Below, in pieces: positions 1 through 10,014 of a DNA stretch of 64,000 bases. A program made the translations under genes and the position numbers. The notes below the pieces were generated by a model, which worked only from the letters and a program-made list of their open reading frames with translations, did no database searches and was not told the origin of the DNA. Position 1 is the stretch's first letter. Each line of letters opens with the position of its first letter. The DNA comes from Alteromonas aquimaris (GTDB taxonomy: Bacteria > Pseudomonadota > Gammaproteobacteria > Enterobacterales > Alteromonadaceae): NCBI RefSeq assembly GCF_026183695.1, contig NZ_JAPFRD010000010.1:415702-479701 (forward strand), in the 5' to 3' direction.

Positions 1-2
1 AG

Positions 3-79
3 TGGCGGAGCGGACGGGACTCGAACCCGCGACCCCCGGCGTGACAGGCCGGTATTCTAACCAACTGAACTACCGCTCC
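3..79 (-). tRNA. tRNA-Asp (anticodon GTC)
   Basis: A 77-nt tRNA is encoded on the minus strand. Read 5'->3' it begins GGAGCGGTAGTTCAGTTGG, has the anticodon loop CTGTCAC with anticodon GTC, carries the T-arm GGGTTCGAGTCCC, and ends in an encoded CCA with acceptor stem GGAGCGG/CCGCTCC. The acceptor pairing and the invariant D- and T-loop bases are all visible. Transcription runs toward the left edge, so companion tRNAs could lie outside the window. The 165 bases to its right contain no recognisable gene. Confidence 0.97.
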
Positions 80-245
80 AGTTACTTTAATAATTTCAGC
101 GAGTTACAGAATTTGCTAAAAACCCCTGCCCTCACTGCGGCGCAGATAATAAAGTTTCACCCCGGTAGAGTCAATGGTTTTTTTACAGAAACTTTATTGC
201 ATGGGTTTGTTTGGCTGAATAATCATCATACTGCTCAGAGATTAT

Positions 246-1727
246 TCAGTCAGGCTTTTTGTCGTCGCCTTTTTCTTTCGTCTTTTTGTTCAGCGCTGCC
301 GCTATTTTTTGTTTAGTGGCTGCGAGCTTCTCTTCAAAATTAAATTTGGTCAGCCATCCCTCAGCAGATTTACCTGAGGCATTAACCTGACGACGCTTCA
401 TGACCACAAAAACCAATGCTCCACCGCCAAAAAGTAAAATTGCCCCATTGACCAGTAAAACCGTCAGTAACACATTTTCTTCTTGTGCAGGAGGCGAATG
501 CTCCACTGCTTGTTGCATGGAAAGAGGATTGCTATCGATGGCAGCAGGCTGCAGGAGAGGCTCCCCATCTACACCCACTATAGGAGGCTCGACAATTTCA
601 GGTTCAACTTCAAAATTATATTCAGGTACATCTAATATGAAATCGCGCCCATCCACGGTCGTGCCATATACGGTCAGCTTAACGCGGAATAAACCATCTT
701 CGAAGGCGACAATTTTATAGCGACGGGTGTCACTGGTGGTTTCGGTTAATGAAAAGTTTTGAATATCACCATTGGGATAACGTACTCTGCCATCCACCAA
801 CAAAGAATTTATATCAACGAGTTCCCGTTCAACATCCACCAATAAATTATGGTAGCCCCGTTGCCCGTCATCAAGCTCCATCTCTAACTTTACCGGATTA
901 CGATGTAATACAATTAACGGATGAGTCTGTTCACGGCTATACATGGGAGTAACTACCCTGAATACAGGCTGCCATTCACCCGCGGGGATCATAAGATTGA
1001 ATTGGCCGGTAAAAACGCCATCCATAGGCGTTTCATCCATCCCCATGCCATTGTCCTGAAATGTTGCAATCAATTGATCATCCGCGCCAAAATTATCGTA
1101 ATTGGGGTTATTGGTGCTGAGTAATTCAATAGTCAGGTCAACTGCGTCTCTGAATTCTTTGTACTTAATAGGCTCATCGCCATTCGTCAATCTAGCAGTT
1201 AACTTTAGAATTTCACCTGAAAATAATAATTCAGGCAATGGTTCTGCATGCAATTTGACTTCGGATAAAATCATCACTCGGCTGTCAGGCAAGACCTGTC
1301 CCACCGCTTGCCAAGGGCCTGGAACTGGGTTAGACAGCTTAATCATGTCGTACGTAGCGGTATCGTGCCACTCAACATTTTGATCTTCCGCCTGGCTCTG
1401 AAAAATCTTAGAACCATCGGGTTTCACCAGCACCACAGGTGTGGAACCATATTCGCGAAAAAACACCAAGGTGATTTCATTTACATGATGATCAACGCGA
1501 AAGCGATTACGTAATAGCTCAATGGAGTTCTGGTAATTATCCCCAAGGGCAGAAATGGGAGAAGACTTGTTAGAAGATGACTGGGATGGCTCAGCTGACT
1601 GTGCGTTCCCCATTAATGGCACCAACGTTAGCAGCAGTAAACACATATAAAAATGCTTAGGATAGACTAACAATACATGCTGTATATGGTAACTGCGCAA
1701 AAAAATTCCTGTTAGCAAATGCTTCAT
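246..1727 (-). CDS. Exported, C-terminally membrane-anchored protein, probable TIGR03503 family
   Basis: The function is unknown. The protein resembles the conserved TIGR03503 family found in Alteromonadales, Shewanella and Vibrio (recognition from memory). It has a hydrophobic N-terminal segment ending near NAQS (about residues 27-43), which looks like a signal peptide, then a long beta-rich extracytoplasmic part. That part includes a D-N-G-M-G-M-D segment and a following D-G-V-F-T-G motif around residues 225-240. A single transmembrane helix lies at about 425-447, followed by a basic cytoplasmic tail rich in Lys. The topology is therefore periplasmic with a C-terminal anchor. An internal ATG at 1646 (residue 28) sits just before the hydrophobic core and could be the real start. 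The gene lies 19 bp downstream of dnaQ on the same strand, suggesting co-transcription. Confidence 0.75.
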   Translation of the reverse strand: MKHLLTGIFLRSYHIQHVLLVYPKHFYMCLLLLTLVPLMGNAQSAEPSQSSSNKSSPISALGDNYQNSIELLRNRFRVDHHVNEITLVFFREYGSTPVVLVKPDGSKIFQSQAEDQNVEWHDTATYDMIKLSNPVPGPWQAVGQVLPDSRVMILSEVKLHAEPLPELLFSGEILKLTARLTNGDEPIKYKEFRDAVDLTIELLSTNNPNYDNFGADDQLIATFQDNGMGMDETPMDGVFTGQFNLMIPAGEWQPVFRVVTPMYSREQTHPLIVLHRNPVKLEMELDDGQRGYHNLLVDVERELVDINSLLVDGRVRYPNGDIQNFSLTETTSDTRRYKIVAFEDGLFRVKLTVYGTTVDGRDFILDVPEYNFEVEPEIVEPPIVGVDGEPLLQPAAIDSNPLSMQQAVEHSPPAQEENVLLTVLLVNGAILLFGGGALVFVVMKRRQVNASGKSAEGWLTKFNFEEKLAATKQKIAAALNKKTKEKGDDKKPD

Positions 1728-1746
1728 ATATGGGCTTTAACGTATT

Positions 1747-2457
1747 TTAATTGTTTCGCCACAGACATTGACCACCACTGTTTTGAACAATATCCAGACG
1801 CGCTTCATGTTGTTTTAACTCATCGGCCGTTGCATGAATAATCTTTAATTTATTTGCACCACGCTGGACTCTACGGATCTGCTCCGACTGGTTGCCACTG
1901 CCATCGCCTTGCTTACCCGCCAAATTAAGTTTGGTCTGGCCGCCAGTCATCATCAGATATACGTCAGCGAGGATCTCCGCATCCAACAATGCACCGTGAA
2001 GCTCCCGATGACTGTTATCAATACCATAACGTTTACACAATGCGTCCAGATTATTTTTTTGTCCGGGATGCATTTGGCGCGCTAACACCAGGGTATCCAG
2101 CACGTCACAGACGTCTTTCGTGACTACCCGCGTCGAAGCCGGCCCCATGGCAAATTCATGATCCATAAACCCTACATCGAAAGGCGCATTATGAATAACT
2201 AACTGTGCGCCCTTAATAAAGGCAAGAAAATCCTCCGCGATATCAGCGAACTTAGGTTTGTCGACAAGAAACTCATTAGTAATACCGTGTACCTCAATCG
2301 CTTCCTGTTCTATTTCGCGCTGAGGATTGATATAGACGTGAAAATGATTGCCGGTGAGTTTACGGTTAACAACCTCAACGCACCCGATTTCAATGATTCG
2401 GTGGCCTTCTTTTGGCTCAATACCTGTAGTTTCTGTATCCAATACTATCTGGCGCAT
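1747..2457 (-). CDS. dnaQ: DNA polymerase III epsilon subunit (3'-5' proofreading exonuclease)
   Basis: This is the proofreading exonuclease of the replicative polymerase, acting with the alpha and theta subunits. The 236-aa length is close to E. coli DnaQ (243). DEDDh catalytic residues are all present: D7 and E9 in DTETTG, D94 in NAPFDVGF, and H154 and D159 in the HGALLDAEILA motif. A C-terminal tail beyond about residue 185 corresponds to the region that binds the polymerase subunit. The start ATG at 2457 gives an N-terminus that aligns with the family. It is divergent from rnhA across an 87-bp gap, an arrangement conserved in enterobacteria and relatives. Confidence 0.97.
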   Translation of the reverse strand: MRQIVLDTETTGIEPKEGHRIIEIGCVEVVNRKLTGNHFHVYINPQREIEQEAIEVHGITNEFLVDKPKFADIAEDFLAFIKGAQLVIHNAPFDVGFMDHEFAMGPASTRVVTKDVCDVLDTLVLARQMHPGQKNNLDALCKRYGIDNSHRELHGALLDAEILADVYLMMTGGQTKLNLAGKQGDGSGNQSEQIRRVQRGANKLKIIHATADELKQHEARLDIVQNSGGQCLWRNN

Positions 2458-2544
2458 GTATTTTTGCTCTTTGGCTGACGTTTTTCTGATAGTATATCAG
2501 GCTGCTGCATTGAAGCCATGACGAGTTAAAAAAAAGGGTCTTAC

Positions 2545-3012
2545 GTGTCAAAAAAGTCAGTCAGAATCTATACCGATGGGTCTTGTTTGGGCAACCCAGG
2601 GCCAGGAGGTTACGGCGCGGTATTACTTTACAAAAATCATCGCAAAGAATTAGCCGATGGCTTCGCGCACACTACCAATAACCGAATGGAATTGTTAGCC
2701 GCGATAAAAGCTCTGGAAAGTTTGAGTGAGTCGTGTCATATCACGCTGACTACCGACAGCCAGTATGTAAAAAACGGAATTAACCAATGGATCCATAACT
2801 GGCGCAAAAATGGCTGGAAAACAAAAGACAGAAAGCCGGTAAAAAATGCAGATTTATGGCAACAACTTGATGAAGCGGTAAACCGCCATGACATTGACTG
2901 GAAATGGGTAAAGGGTCACTCTGGCCATCCAGAAAATGAACGCTGTGATGAACTGGCAAGAGAAGCCGCCACCGCTAATCCGACAAAGGTTGATACAGGG
3001 TTTGCTGACTGA
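2545..3012 (+). CDS. rnhA: Ribonuclease HI
   Basis: The enzyme cleaves the RNA strand of RNA/DNA hybrids (R-loops, Okazaki primers). The 155-aa length equals E. coli RNase HI. The catalytic carboxylates D11, E49, D71 and D135 and the loop histidine H125 (in VKGHSG) are all visible, each one residue later than in E. coli. The start codon is GTG, and an AAGGG-like ribosome binding site lies about 8 bases upstream. It is divergent from dnaQ, so the 87-bp interval must carry both promoters. Confidence 0.97.
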   Translation: MSKKSVRIYTDGSCLGNPGPGGYGAVLLYKNHRKELADGFAHTTNNRMELLAAIKALESLSESCHITLTTDSQYVKNGINQWIHNWRKNGWKTKDRKPVKNADLWQQLDEAVNRHDIDWKWVKGHSGHPENERCDELAREAATANPTKVDTGFAD

Positions 3013-3235
3013 CATTGGCGCTGATTTAATGCTATGCCTATTCAGGTACAATCCGTCCATCGACAAAGGGGGTAATGTGTTTCTCAGCCATTGACGTTTT
3101 TGAGCACAATTTTCGTTCCTGCCACGTTGGCAGACTATGAACCGGTCTGTGCATTGTTAAAAATTCATCCTCGTACCTGGATCACACCCGAATTTCAGTC
3201 TTTTCATTGGAGGCGCAACTTCCTTCTTGACGATT

Positions 3236-4213
3236 TTACCAAGTAATAATCAACTTACCTTTGGTATCGTTGCTCTCAATACGTTGATGGGCTAGGCCGA
3301 TGTTCGATACACTATATATGGTGTCGATATTGCTGGTTAATTTTTTATTCCTGAACGCGGGTAAGCAGTTCTCACTGAAGTTCGCTATCAATTCGCTCTT
3401 GTATTCATCGCTGCGATTACGCAACGTAGAGGCAGATAATGTAGCGCGTTTTTTAAGCATCATGCCTATATCCAGCTTATCGGTAAAACGCCCGGCCAGC
3501 ATCGCTAATTGCACGACCATGCCATCATACGCCAACACGTTCAAATTACGGTTTACGTATTCTCCACCCACAAAATCTAAAATGAAATTTATTCCCTGAT
3601 TAAAGTGCGTCTTCAGTTCATCTACAAAATTCTGCTCTTTATAATTGATCTGCACACAGGCGCCCATTTTTTTGCACAGCTCTAATTTGGCAGAGGAGGA
3701 GGCAGTCACTGCCACATTTCCCCCCTTCATCTTCGCAAGCTGGATTGCAGCTAAGCCAACGCCACTTGCCCCAGCATGAACTAATACATTATCACCTTCT
3801 GTTACATTCCCTACTACAAACAGACTCTGATAGGCGGTAAGGAATACCTCGGCGATACCGGCGGCATCAGTAAATGATAATCCTGCCGGAATGTGCATTA
3901 CGTGATCGGCATTTACCACCACCTGCTCCGCGTAACCTCCTCCTGGGACCAGCGCAAAAACGCATTCTCCCGGGAGCCACTGCGAAACGGCACTTCCTAT
4001 TTCATCCACTTCACCGGCTACTTCTAAACCAAGAATTGGGCTTTCCCCCGCTGGTGCCGGATATTTACCCAGACGTTGCAGCGTATCCGCACGATTAACC
4101 CCAAAAGCGTGTACCTTGATTCTAATTTGATGGGGAGCAACATCGGGAGCAGCACAGTCATCCACAAACATTTCGTCGGAATTAGCGCCTGAGTTGAAAT
4201 TAATAAATTTCAT
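3236..4213 (-). CDS. NAD(P)H:quinone oxidoreductase, PIG3/zeta-crystallin type (MDR superfamily)
   Basis: This is a zinc-free medium-chain dehydrogenase/reductase expected to reduce quinones with NADPH in the cytosol. The 325-aa length is typical. The PIG3 signature near the N-terminus (V-N-R-A-D-T-L-Q-R, then G-L-E-V-A-G-E-V) is present, as is the Rossmann dinucleotide motif AGASGVGLAAIQLAK at about residues 148-162. No structural-zinc cysteine cluster is visible. It is convergent with rnhA and divergent from rlmI. The substrate is inferred from the family only. Confidence 0.88.
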   Translation of the reverse strand: MKFINFNSGANSDEMFVDDCAAPDVAPHQIRIKVHAFGVNRADTLQRLGKYPAPAGESPILGLEVAGEVDEIGSAVSQWLPGECVFALVPGGGYAEQVVVNADHVMHIPAGLSFTDAAGIAEVFLTAYQSLFVVGNVTEGDNVLVHAGASGVGLAAIQLAKMKGGNVAVTASSSAKLELCKKMGACVQINYKEQNFVDELKTHFNQGINFILDFVGGEYVNRNLNVLAYDGMVVQLAMLAGRFTDKLDIGMMLKKRATLSASTLRNRSDEYKSELIANFSENCLPAFRNKKLTSNIDTIYSVSNIGLAHQRIESNDTKGKLIITW

Positions 4214-4343
4214 AACATGACTTGATCCAAAGGTTTTATCTCAGCCTATCACGGGTGAACAGCGTATCAAATTAAACTCAGGGTGCATTCGCTGATTAAT
4301 TCGCTATACTTCGCGGCCATCCAAGTTAATTATTTTAGCCATT

Positions 4344-5534
4344 ATGTCAGCAACAGCAATTCTCGCTCCGCAAAGAGAAAAATCTTTGCTTCGTCGTCAC
4401 CCCTGGGTATTCGCCAGCGCCATAGAGAAAATTCAAGGGCGTTGCAATAGAGGCGATACAATCGATGTGGTAGATAGCACAGGAAAATGGCTAGGTAGAG
4501 GGGCTTACTCCCCTGATTCCCAAATTCGCATTCGGATGTGGACATTTGAAAAAGATGAAAGCATTGATAATGTGTTTTTCGTGCGCCGCATCGAGCAGGC
4601 TTTGCGCCTGAGACAACGCCTTTTTGACCCAAACATCACTAACGCTTATCGACTGATTGCTTCAGAATCTGACGGATTGCCCGGCGTGACAATTGATATA
4701 TACGCTAATATTGCAGTGTTGCAATTACTCAGCGCAGGCGCAGATAAGCACCGCGACAAGCTTGTCTGGGCATTACAAAAACTGCTTCCGGGGACAAAAT
4801 TATACGAACGCAGTGATGTGGACGTTCGTTTGAAAGAAGGGCTGGAACCCCTTGTCCAGCCGCTTAGTGAGGATGTGCCGGAATCGGTTGATATAATCGA
4901 AAATGGGATTAGCATCCGGGTAGATGTGGCAACGGGCCATAAAACCGGATTTTATTTAGATCAACGGGATAGCCGACTGGCGGCCATGCGTTACGCCAAC
5001 AATGCGACAGTACTAAATTGTTTTAGCTATACCGGGACATTTGCCTGCTATGCGCTAAAAGGTGGGGCTAAGCATGTAACCAATGTTGATGTTTCGCAAC
5101 CTGCACTAGTACGCGCAAGCGAACACTTGGTTCTAAACCATTTGGATGAAAGCAAGTGCACTATGGTAAACGATGATGTATTCAACGTCTTACGCAACTA
5201 TCACCGGGATCAACAACAGTTTGATATGGTGATTTTAGATCCCCCAAAATTCGTTGACAGTAAAGCATCGTTAAACCGTGCCGCCAGAGGGTATAAGGAT
5301 ATTAACATGTACGGTATTCATGCGGTAAAACCGGGTGGATTGTTACTCACATTCAGTTGTTCAGGCTTAATGAGCGCTGATTTATTTCAAAAAATTGTTG
5401 CAGATGCCGCTCTGGATGCAGGAAAAAATATTAAAATTATCGAAAGGCTGGCGCAAGCGACGGACCATCCCGTTTTGGGCGCATTCCCTGAAGGGTATTA
5501 CCTTAAAGGGTTAGTATGCGAGGTAACTGACTGA
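4344..5534 (+). CDS. rlmI: 23S rRNA (cytosine-1962 C5) methyltransferase RlmI
   Basis: This SAM-dependent methyltransferase makes m5C1962 in 23S rRNA. The 396-aa length is identical to E. coli RlmI and the sequence is closely similar along its length. It has an N-terminal PUA-like RNA-binding part (REKSLLRRHPWVF at about 11-23), SAM motif I FSYTG at 227-231, motif IV DPPKF at 299-303, and the catalytic-cysteine motif TFSCSG with C339. The ATG at 4344 is the first start and matches the family N-terminus. A hairpin follows the stop codon. Confidence 0.95.
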   Translation: MSATAILAPQREKSLLRRHPWVFASAIEKIQGRCNRGDTIDVVDSTGKWLGRGAYSPDSQIRIRMWTFEKDESIDNVFFVRRIEQALRLRQRLFDPNITNAYRLIASESDGLPGVTIDIYANIAVLQLLSAGADKHRDKLVWALQKLLPGTKLYERSDVDVRLKEGLEPLVQPLSEDVPESVDIIENGISIRVDVATGHKTGFYLDQRDSRLAAMRYANNATVLNCFSYTGTFACYALKGGAKHVTNVDVSQPALVRASEHLVLNHLDESKCTMVNDDVFNVLRNYHRDQQQFDMVILDPPKFVDSKASLNRAARGYKDINMYGIHAVKPGGLLLTFSCSGLMSADLFQKIVADAALDAGKNIKIIERLAQATDHPVLGAFPEGYYLKGLVCEVTD

Positions 5535-5541
5535 TGTAGTC

Positions 5542-5568
5542 GATCAGTTTGGCAGGCCCAAACTGATC
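5542..5568. terminator. Convergent-gene terminator-like hairpin
   Basis: An 11-bp inverted repeat, GATCAGTTTGG / CCAAACTGATC, with a 5-base loop lies between the stop codons of rlmI (+) and the PilZ gene (-). The T-run after it is weak on the plus strand (ATCTCTTATTT), so termination efficiency is uncertain. Confidence 0.6.
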
Positions 5569-5573
5569 ATCTC

Positions 5574-5876
5574 TTATTTCATTTCTGAAATTTCAACACC
5601 AATAATGCAACTGTTCTCAGACTCTGGTACACAACGCACTACAGTTGCCATTGCCGACAATGAGGGGATTTGAGAACTATTTGAGTCGATAGACACTTCC
5701 ACATGTGTCCCCACTTCCACAGATGTTTCGGCTACTTCCAACGACATCCCTGTTGCACTGATATCCTTACATACCGCATGCAAAGTACGGCTAGACTCTT
5801 CGTCATTCACCTGCAGCTGGCATGGGGAATTTACCATCATGCGAAAAAAGTTACGCTTATCATCGTATCCCAACAT
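5574..5876 (-). CDS. Small PilZ-domain protein (putative c-di-GMP receptor)
   Basis: This is a single-domain PilZ protein of about 100 aa. It has the c-di-GMP-binding RxxxR motif (KRNFFRMMV, near residue 8) and the second signature D-I-S-A-T-G at about residues 41-46. PilZ proteins bind c-di-GMP and act on motility, polysaccharide or pili; the partner here is unknown. The frame is open 15 codons further, but the ATG at 5876 is preferred because GGGAGAGG lies about 5 bases upstream and the PilZ motif then begins near the N-terminus. It is convergent with rlmI and downstream of hrpA on the same strand. Confidence 0.85.
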   Translation of the reverse strand: MLGYDDKRNFFRMMVNSPCQLQVNDEESSRTLHAVCKDISATGMSLEVAETSVEVGTHVEVSIDSNSSQIPSLSAMATVVRCVPESENSCIIGVEISEMK

Positions 5877-5988
5877 CTTTACCTCTCCCGACTCTACCTG
5901 ATGTTTAATTGGTATAAACAAACGCTAATTACACCGTTATAGGGTGCTAGCTCCTGCTTGTCAATGTGAAATTAGCTTTAACAAAACT

Positions 5989-8900
5989 TTAAAATTCTGC
6001 TAGTACATTTTGAATACGCTTTGCCGACACAGGGTATGCTGCTTTAAGTTGCTGTGCAAAAAGCGAAACGCGTAACTCTTCCAGCATCCACCTGACTTCT
6101 CGCAGCGGCTGCGGTACTTTTTCCTGTGGATATTTCTTCAAAACCAGATGGTAAGCATGGGTTACTTTTTCTACTTCTAATTGCGCCAACCTATCTTTAT
6201 TTGGGTCAACTGGTAATTTTTCTAATCGCCTGGCCAGCGCTTTCAAGTATCGATTCCAGTCACTTAACTTCTCTGCACCGATAGAAAATACAAAGCCCGG
6301 GTAGACTAAGCCATTTAATTGCTGTTTAACGTCGCTAAGTGCGTTTATCATAGTAAGGGGTACGTTTCCTTTCATCTTTTTCTGACACTCATGCGCCACA
6401 GTCAGACCAGCTTCAACCTGCTGGGCAATTGCTAGCACGGTGTCATTGATACGCCCTCGAACGTATTCAACGCAGCGCTCAAATGTCTGCTTATCTCTTA
6501 TCTGATCGTTTCTACCCTCGCTAAACTCGGAAACCAGCTGGTCAATCCCAGCAAGAATACAATCATCGATAAGCGCATTCACCTGACCAAATGGGTTAAA
6601 GTACAATCCTAATTTTGCTTTATTGGGCAATTTATTTTGCAAATAGCTCAGTGGCGAAGGCATGGCTTTTTTTATCAGATGAGCCAACCCTTCCCGGTGC
6701 TTTCGTTGCGCTTTATCTTTATCGTCAATTAATTCGATATTGATTTTGTTATGCTTGACCACCAACGCTGGGAAAGCCTGAATTTCAAAACCGGCTAAAC
6801 TTTGCGTAAAAGTTTCAGGTAATTTTTCAAAGTCCCACTGTTCAATATCTTTGCGTTCCAACTCATCCGTGGCAGCCGCTTCAAAGGTTTGCTTGACCTG
6901 CCCCTGGCAATCGCGTTTAAGCGTCGGGAGGTCATCACCTGTTTCGATAACGGCACCCTTTTCGTTAACTACGGCGAAGTGCATTTTCAGATGTTGTTCG
7001 AGCTGAACTTCCTGCCAGTCTTCTTCTGTCACCTGAATGCCGGTCATCCGTCTTAGTTTGTCCGACAAAGCAAGGGTAAGCGCTACCGGATTCCCTTTCT
7101 TATCCTGCATACTGATATCGGCAATACACGCTTGTGCATAATTCGGCGCTGGCACAAAATTCTTTCTTAGGCGTTTAGGAAGCCCTTTGATCAGTGCCAC
7201 TATTTTTGCTTGTCGAAGTCCGGGTACTTGCCAGTCAAAACCAACATTCTCTACCTGATTTAACACCGGCAGCGGAATATTAACCGTGACTCCATCTACC
7301 GCTGAATTAGGTTCGAAATGGTAAGTGAGAGGCAATGTTAACCGGCCTTGCTGCCACTCATCGGGGAACGCATTAGCGATGCATGTATCCGCTTGTTCGG
7401 TGAGTACATCGGCTTCTGTCAGCAGTAAATCAATTTGCTGATTATGTTTATACCATTTTTTAAATGCAGCCTCATTGTTGACATGCGCGGGTATGCGTTG
7501 CGCATAAAAATCTATCAATGTCTGCTCTTCAACAACGAGATCGCGGCGCCGTGTTTTTTGCTCAAGCTCGTCCGCTTGTTCCAGCAGGGCCATATTTTCA
7601 CTTAAAAAATCCGCCTTTAGTTGCGTTTGCCCGTTAATCAAAGCTTCTTGAATAAACAACTGATGACACAGCGCTGGATCTATTTGGCTATATACCACCG
7701 CACGTTTTGGCACTATGGGTAAACCAAACAGCGTGACCTTTTCATACGCAATAACAGCCCCCCGTTTTTTTGACCAGTGAGGCTCTGAGTAAGACGACTT
7801 GGTTAAATGTTTTGCTAACGGTTCGAGCCACTGTGGTTCGATGCGCGCATTGAGGCGCGCAAATAGTTTGGAAGTTTCCACCAGCTCTGCTGCCATTACC
7901 CACTTTGGCTGGCTTTTGGCTAAGCCTGACCCCGGGAAGATGGCAAAGCGGGTATTGCGTGCCCCCAAGTATTCCCGCTCTTTATCTTTTAAACCAATAT
8001 GAGAAAGCAAACCGGAGCAGATGGCGCGGTGTATGCTGTCGAAATCGGCTTCATGTTTGGCAATACCTAAACCGATATCCGCCAAAGATTTTTTCAACTG
8101 GCTGACGATATCTTGCCATTCACGCATCCGCAGGTAGTTAATAAAGTACGCTTTGCACCATTTACGTAGCTGGTTGTTAGTCAGCGCTTTTTGTTGGGCA
8201 CTGAACATATTCCACAAATTGAGTAAACTGATAAAGTCCGAGGCTTTATCATGAAATTCGCTGTGCTTTTCCTCGGCCTGCTGACGTTTATCCTGTGGCC
8301 GCTCTCGCGGATCTTGAATAGATAACCCTGCTGCAATTATCATGACTTCTCGCACGGCATTAGTAGATTTTGCTTCGATAACCATTCGTGCGTAGCGTGG
8401 GTCAATTGGCAGGCGCGCCACGTGTCGGCCCAACTGAGTCAGCACATGTTTACCATGATGCCGAGTGGTCGCTTGTATTTCTTCAAGTAGTCTGAAGCCA
8501 TCGTTTATATTCCTATCCTCGGGGGGCTGCACAAACGGGAACTTGCTAATTTCCCCCAAGCCCAGTGCCAGCATCTGCAAGATAACTGAGGCTAAATTCG
8601 TACGCAGAATTTCTGGATCAGTAAACTCGGGCCTTCCCAAATAATCTTCTTCACTGTAAAGACGAATACATATACCGTCAGAAACCCTCCCGCATCGCCC
8701 TGCTCGCTGGTTCGCGGAGGCTTGCGATATAGGTTCGATGGGTAAGCGTTGTACTTTACTGCGCGCACTATAACGTGAGATCCGCGCCATTCCAGGATCA
8801 ATTACGTACTTGATGCCGGGGACAGTTAGAGAGGTTTCTGCCACGTTAGTGGCCAGCACGATACGACGACCGCTATGGGATTGGAAAATACGATTCTGTT

Positions 8901-9888
8901 CTACTGCGGATAAGCGTGCATACAGCGGCACGACTTCGGTATGCCTGTACTGTCGTTTCTGCAAGGCCTCCTGTACGTCGCGTATTTCCCGCTCACCACT
9001 CAAAAAGACCAGAATGTCACCCGGCGGTTCGTGACCTAATTCGTCCACCGCTTGCATGATAGAATCAGCTAAATCGGGAGTTTCCTCTTGCTCAGTTGGG
9101 TCTCGGTAACGAATTTCAACCGGATACGTACGGCCACTTACCTCAATAATTGGTGCGTCATTAAAATGCCGGGAAAAACGCTCAGGATCAATGGTGGCCG
9201 ACGTGATAATAAGTTTTAGTTCGGGACGCTTTGCCAGTAATTGTCTAAGATACCCCAGCAAAAAGTCGATGTTCAGACTTCTTTCATGTGCTTCATCGAT
9301 AATGATTGTATCGTATTGGTTTAAAAACCTGTCCTGCTGCATTTCAGCCAATAAAATACCGTCAGTCATTAATTTGATGTACGTACTTTCACTGACCTGA
9401 TCAGAAAAACGAATTTTGAAACCCACCTTTTCGCCCATTGGCGTATTCATTTCCTCGGCGATACGGCTCGCCACGCTTCGCGCTGCGAGTCGGCGTGGCT
9501 GTGTATGCCCAATAAGGCCAGCTACCCCTCGTCCCAATTCAAGACAGATTTTAGGCAGCTGGGTAGTTTTACCTGAGCCGGTTTCGCCAGCAATGATCAC
9601 TACCTGGTGTTGGCTGATCGCCTGCTTAATGTCTTCCCGTTTGTCGCTAACGGGTAAAGAAGGATAATCTATGGTGGGAATATTTTTCTCACGTTCACTT
9701 CGTCTAAGCTGAGATTGCTGTATGTCTCGGGCCAATTTTTCCAGCTGTTCATTTTCGTCACTTCGCTTTTGGTTTGACGCAATCTGGCGGAGGCGTCGTT
9801 GAAAAGCAAACTGGTCGATAATCATGCATTTATTGATAGCACGTTTTAACTGTTTAATTGAAGTTGGCGATGATGATATTTCAGGCAA
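5989..9888 (-). CDS. hrpA: ATP-dependent RNA helicase HrpA (DEAH box)
   Basis: This is a large DExH RNA helicase implicated in mRNA processing and resolution of stalled ribosomes. Visible motifs are Walker A GETGSGKTTQ, the DEAH box in IIIDEAHERSLN, SATID (motif III) and QRAGRCGR (motif VI). The helicase-associated, OB-like and long C-terminal domain follow. The ATG-initiated frame would begin at 9966. The start chosen is TTG at 9888, preceded by AAGGAG with a 7-base spacer, because this gives 1299 aa against 1300 in E. coli HrpA and aligns the N-termini. The residues upstream of it look like random translation. Confidence 0.95.
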   Translation of the reverse strand: MPEISSSPTSIKQLKRAINKCMIIDQFAFQRRLRQIASNQKRSDENEQLEKLARDIQQSQLRRSEREKNIPTIDYPSLPVSDKREDIKQAISQHQVVIIAGETGSGKTTQLPKICLELGRGVAGLIGHTQPRRLAARSVASRIAEEMNTPMGEKVGFKIRFSDQVSESTYIKLMTDGILLAEMQQDRFLNQYDTIIIDEAHERSLNIDFLLGYLRQLLAKRPELKLIITSATIDPERFSRHFNDAPIIEVSGRTYPVEIRYRDPTEQEETPDLADSIMQAVDELGHEPPGDILVFLSGEREIRDVQEALQKRQYRHTEVVPLYARLSAVEQNRIFQSHSGRRIVLATNVAETSLTVPGIKYVIDPGMARISRYSARSKVQRLPIEPISQASANQRAGRCGRVSDGICIRLYSEEDYLGRPEFTDPEILRTNLASVILQMLALGLGEISKFPFVQPPEDRNINDGFRLLEEIQATTRHHGKHVLTQLGRHVARLPIDPRYARMVIEAKSTNAVREVMIIAAGLSIQDPRERPQDKRQQAEEKHSEFHDKASDFISLLNLWNMFSAQQKALTNNQLRKWCKAYFINYLRMREWQDIVSQLKKSLADIGLGIAKHEADFDSIHRAICSGLLSHIGLKDKEREYLGARNTRFAIFPGSGLAKSQPKWVMAAELVETSKLFARLNARIEPQWLEPLAKHLTKSSYSEPHWSKKRGAVIAYEKVTLFGLPIVPKRAVVYSQIDPALCHQLFIQEALINGQTQLKADFLSENMALLEQADELEQKTRRRDLVVEEQTLIDFYAQRIPAHVNNEAAFKKWYKHNQQIDLLLTEADVLTEQADTCIANAFPDEWQQGRLTLPLTYHFEPNSAVDGVTVNIPLPVLNQVENVGFDWQVPGLRQAKIVALIKGLPKRLRKNFVPAPNYAQACIADISMQDKKGNPVALTLALSDKLRRMTGIQVTEEDWQEVQLEQHLKMHFAVVNEKGAVIETGDDLPTLKRDCQGQVKQTFEAAATDELERKDIEQWDFEKLPETFTQSLAGFEIQAFPALVVKHNKINIELIDDKDKAQRKHREGLAHLIKKAMPSPLSYLQNKLPNKAKLGLYFNPFGQVNALIDDCILAGIDQLVSEFSEGRNDQIRDKQTFERCVEYVRGRINDTVLAIAQQVEAGLTVAHECQKKMKGNVPLTMINALSDVKQQLNGLVYPGFVFSIGAEKLSDWNRYLKALARRLEKLPVDPNKDRLAQLEVEKVTHAYHLVLKKYPQEKVPQPLREVRWMLEELRVSLFAQQLKAAYPVSAKRIQNVLAEF

Positions 9889-10014
9889 ATCCAGGCTCCT
9901 TATGCTTAGCGCAGCGATCCTAGAAGATGCGGATAAGGAATACCAGAAAAGATTAAAGCAGCACAAACATTATAGCTGCTTACAAAATTAGTCAGGCAAA
10001 ATTCAAGAATGAAG

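Noticed and set aside
2-316. Plus-strand open frame of 104 aa at the left edge
   Set aside because: It reads through the tRNA-Asp on the opposite strand and the following gene-free bases; the N-terminal part is simply translated tRNA.
3075-3246. Short open frame of about 56 codons between rnhA and the quinone oxidoreductase, plus a 22-codon ATG frame with a good ribosome binding site
   Set aside because: The longer frame has no ATG or GTG start and overlaps the end of the oxidoreductase gene; neither peptide resembles a known protein. A decayed gene fragment cannot be excluded.
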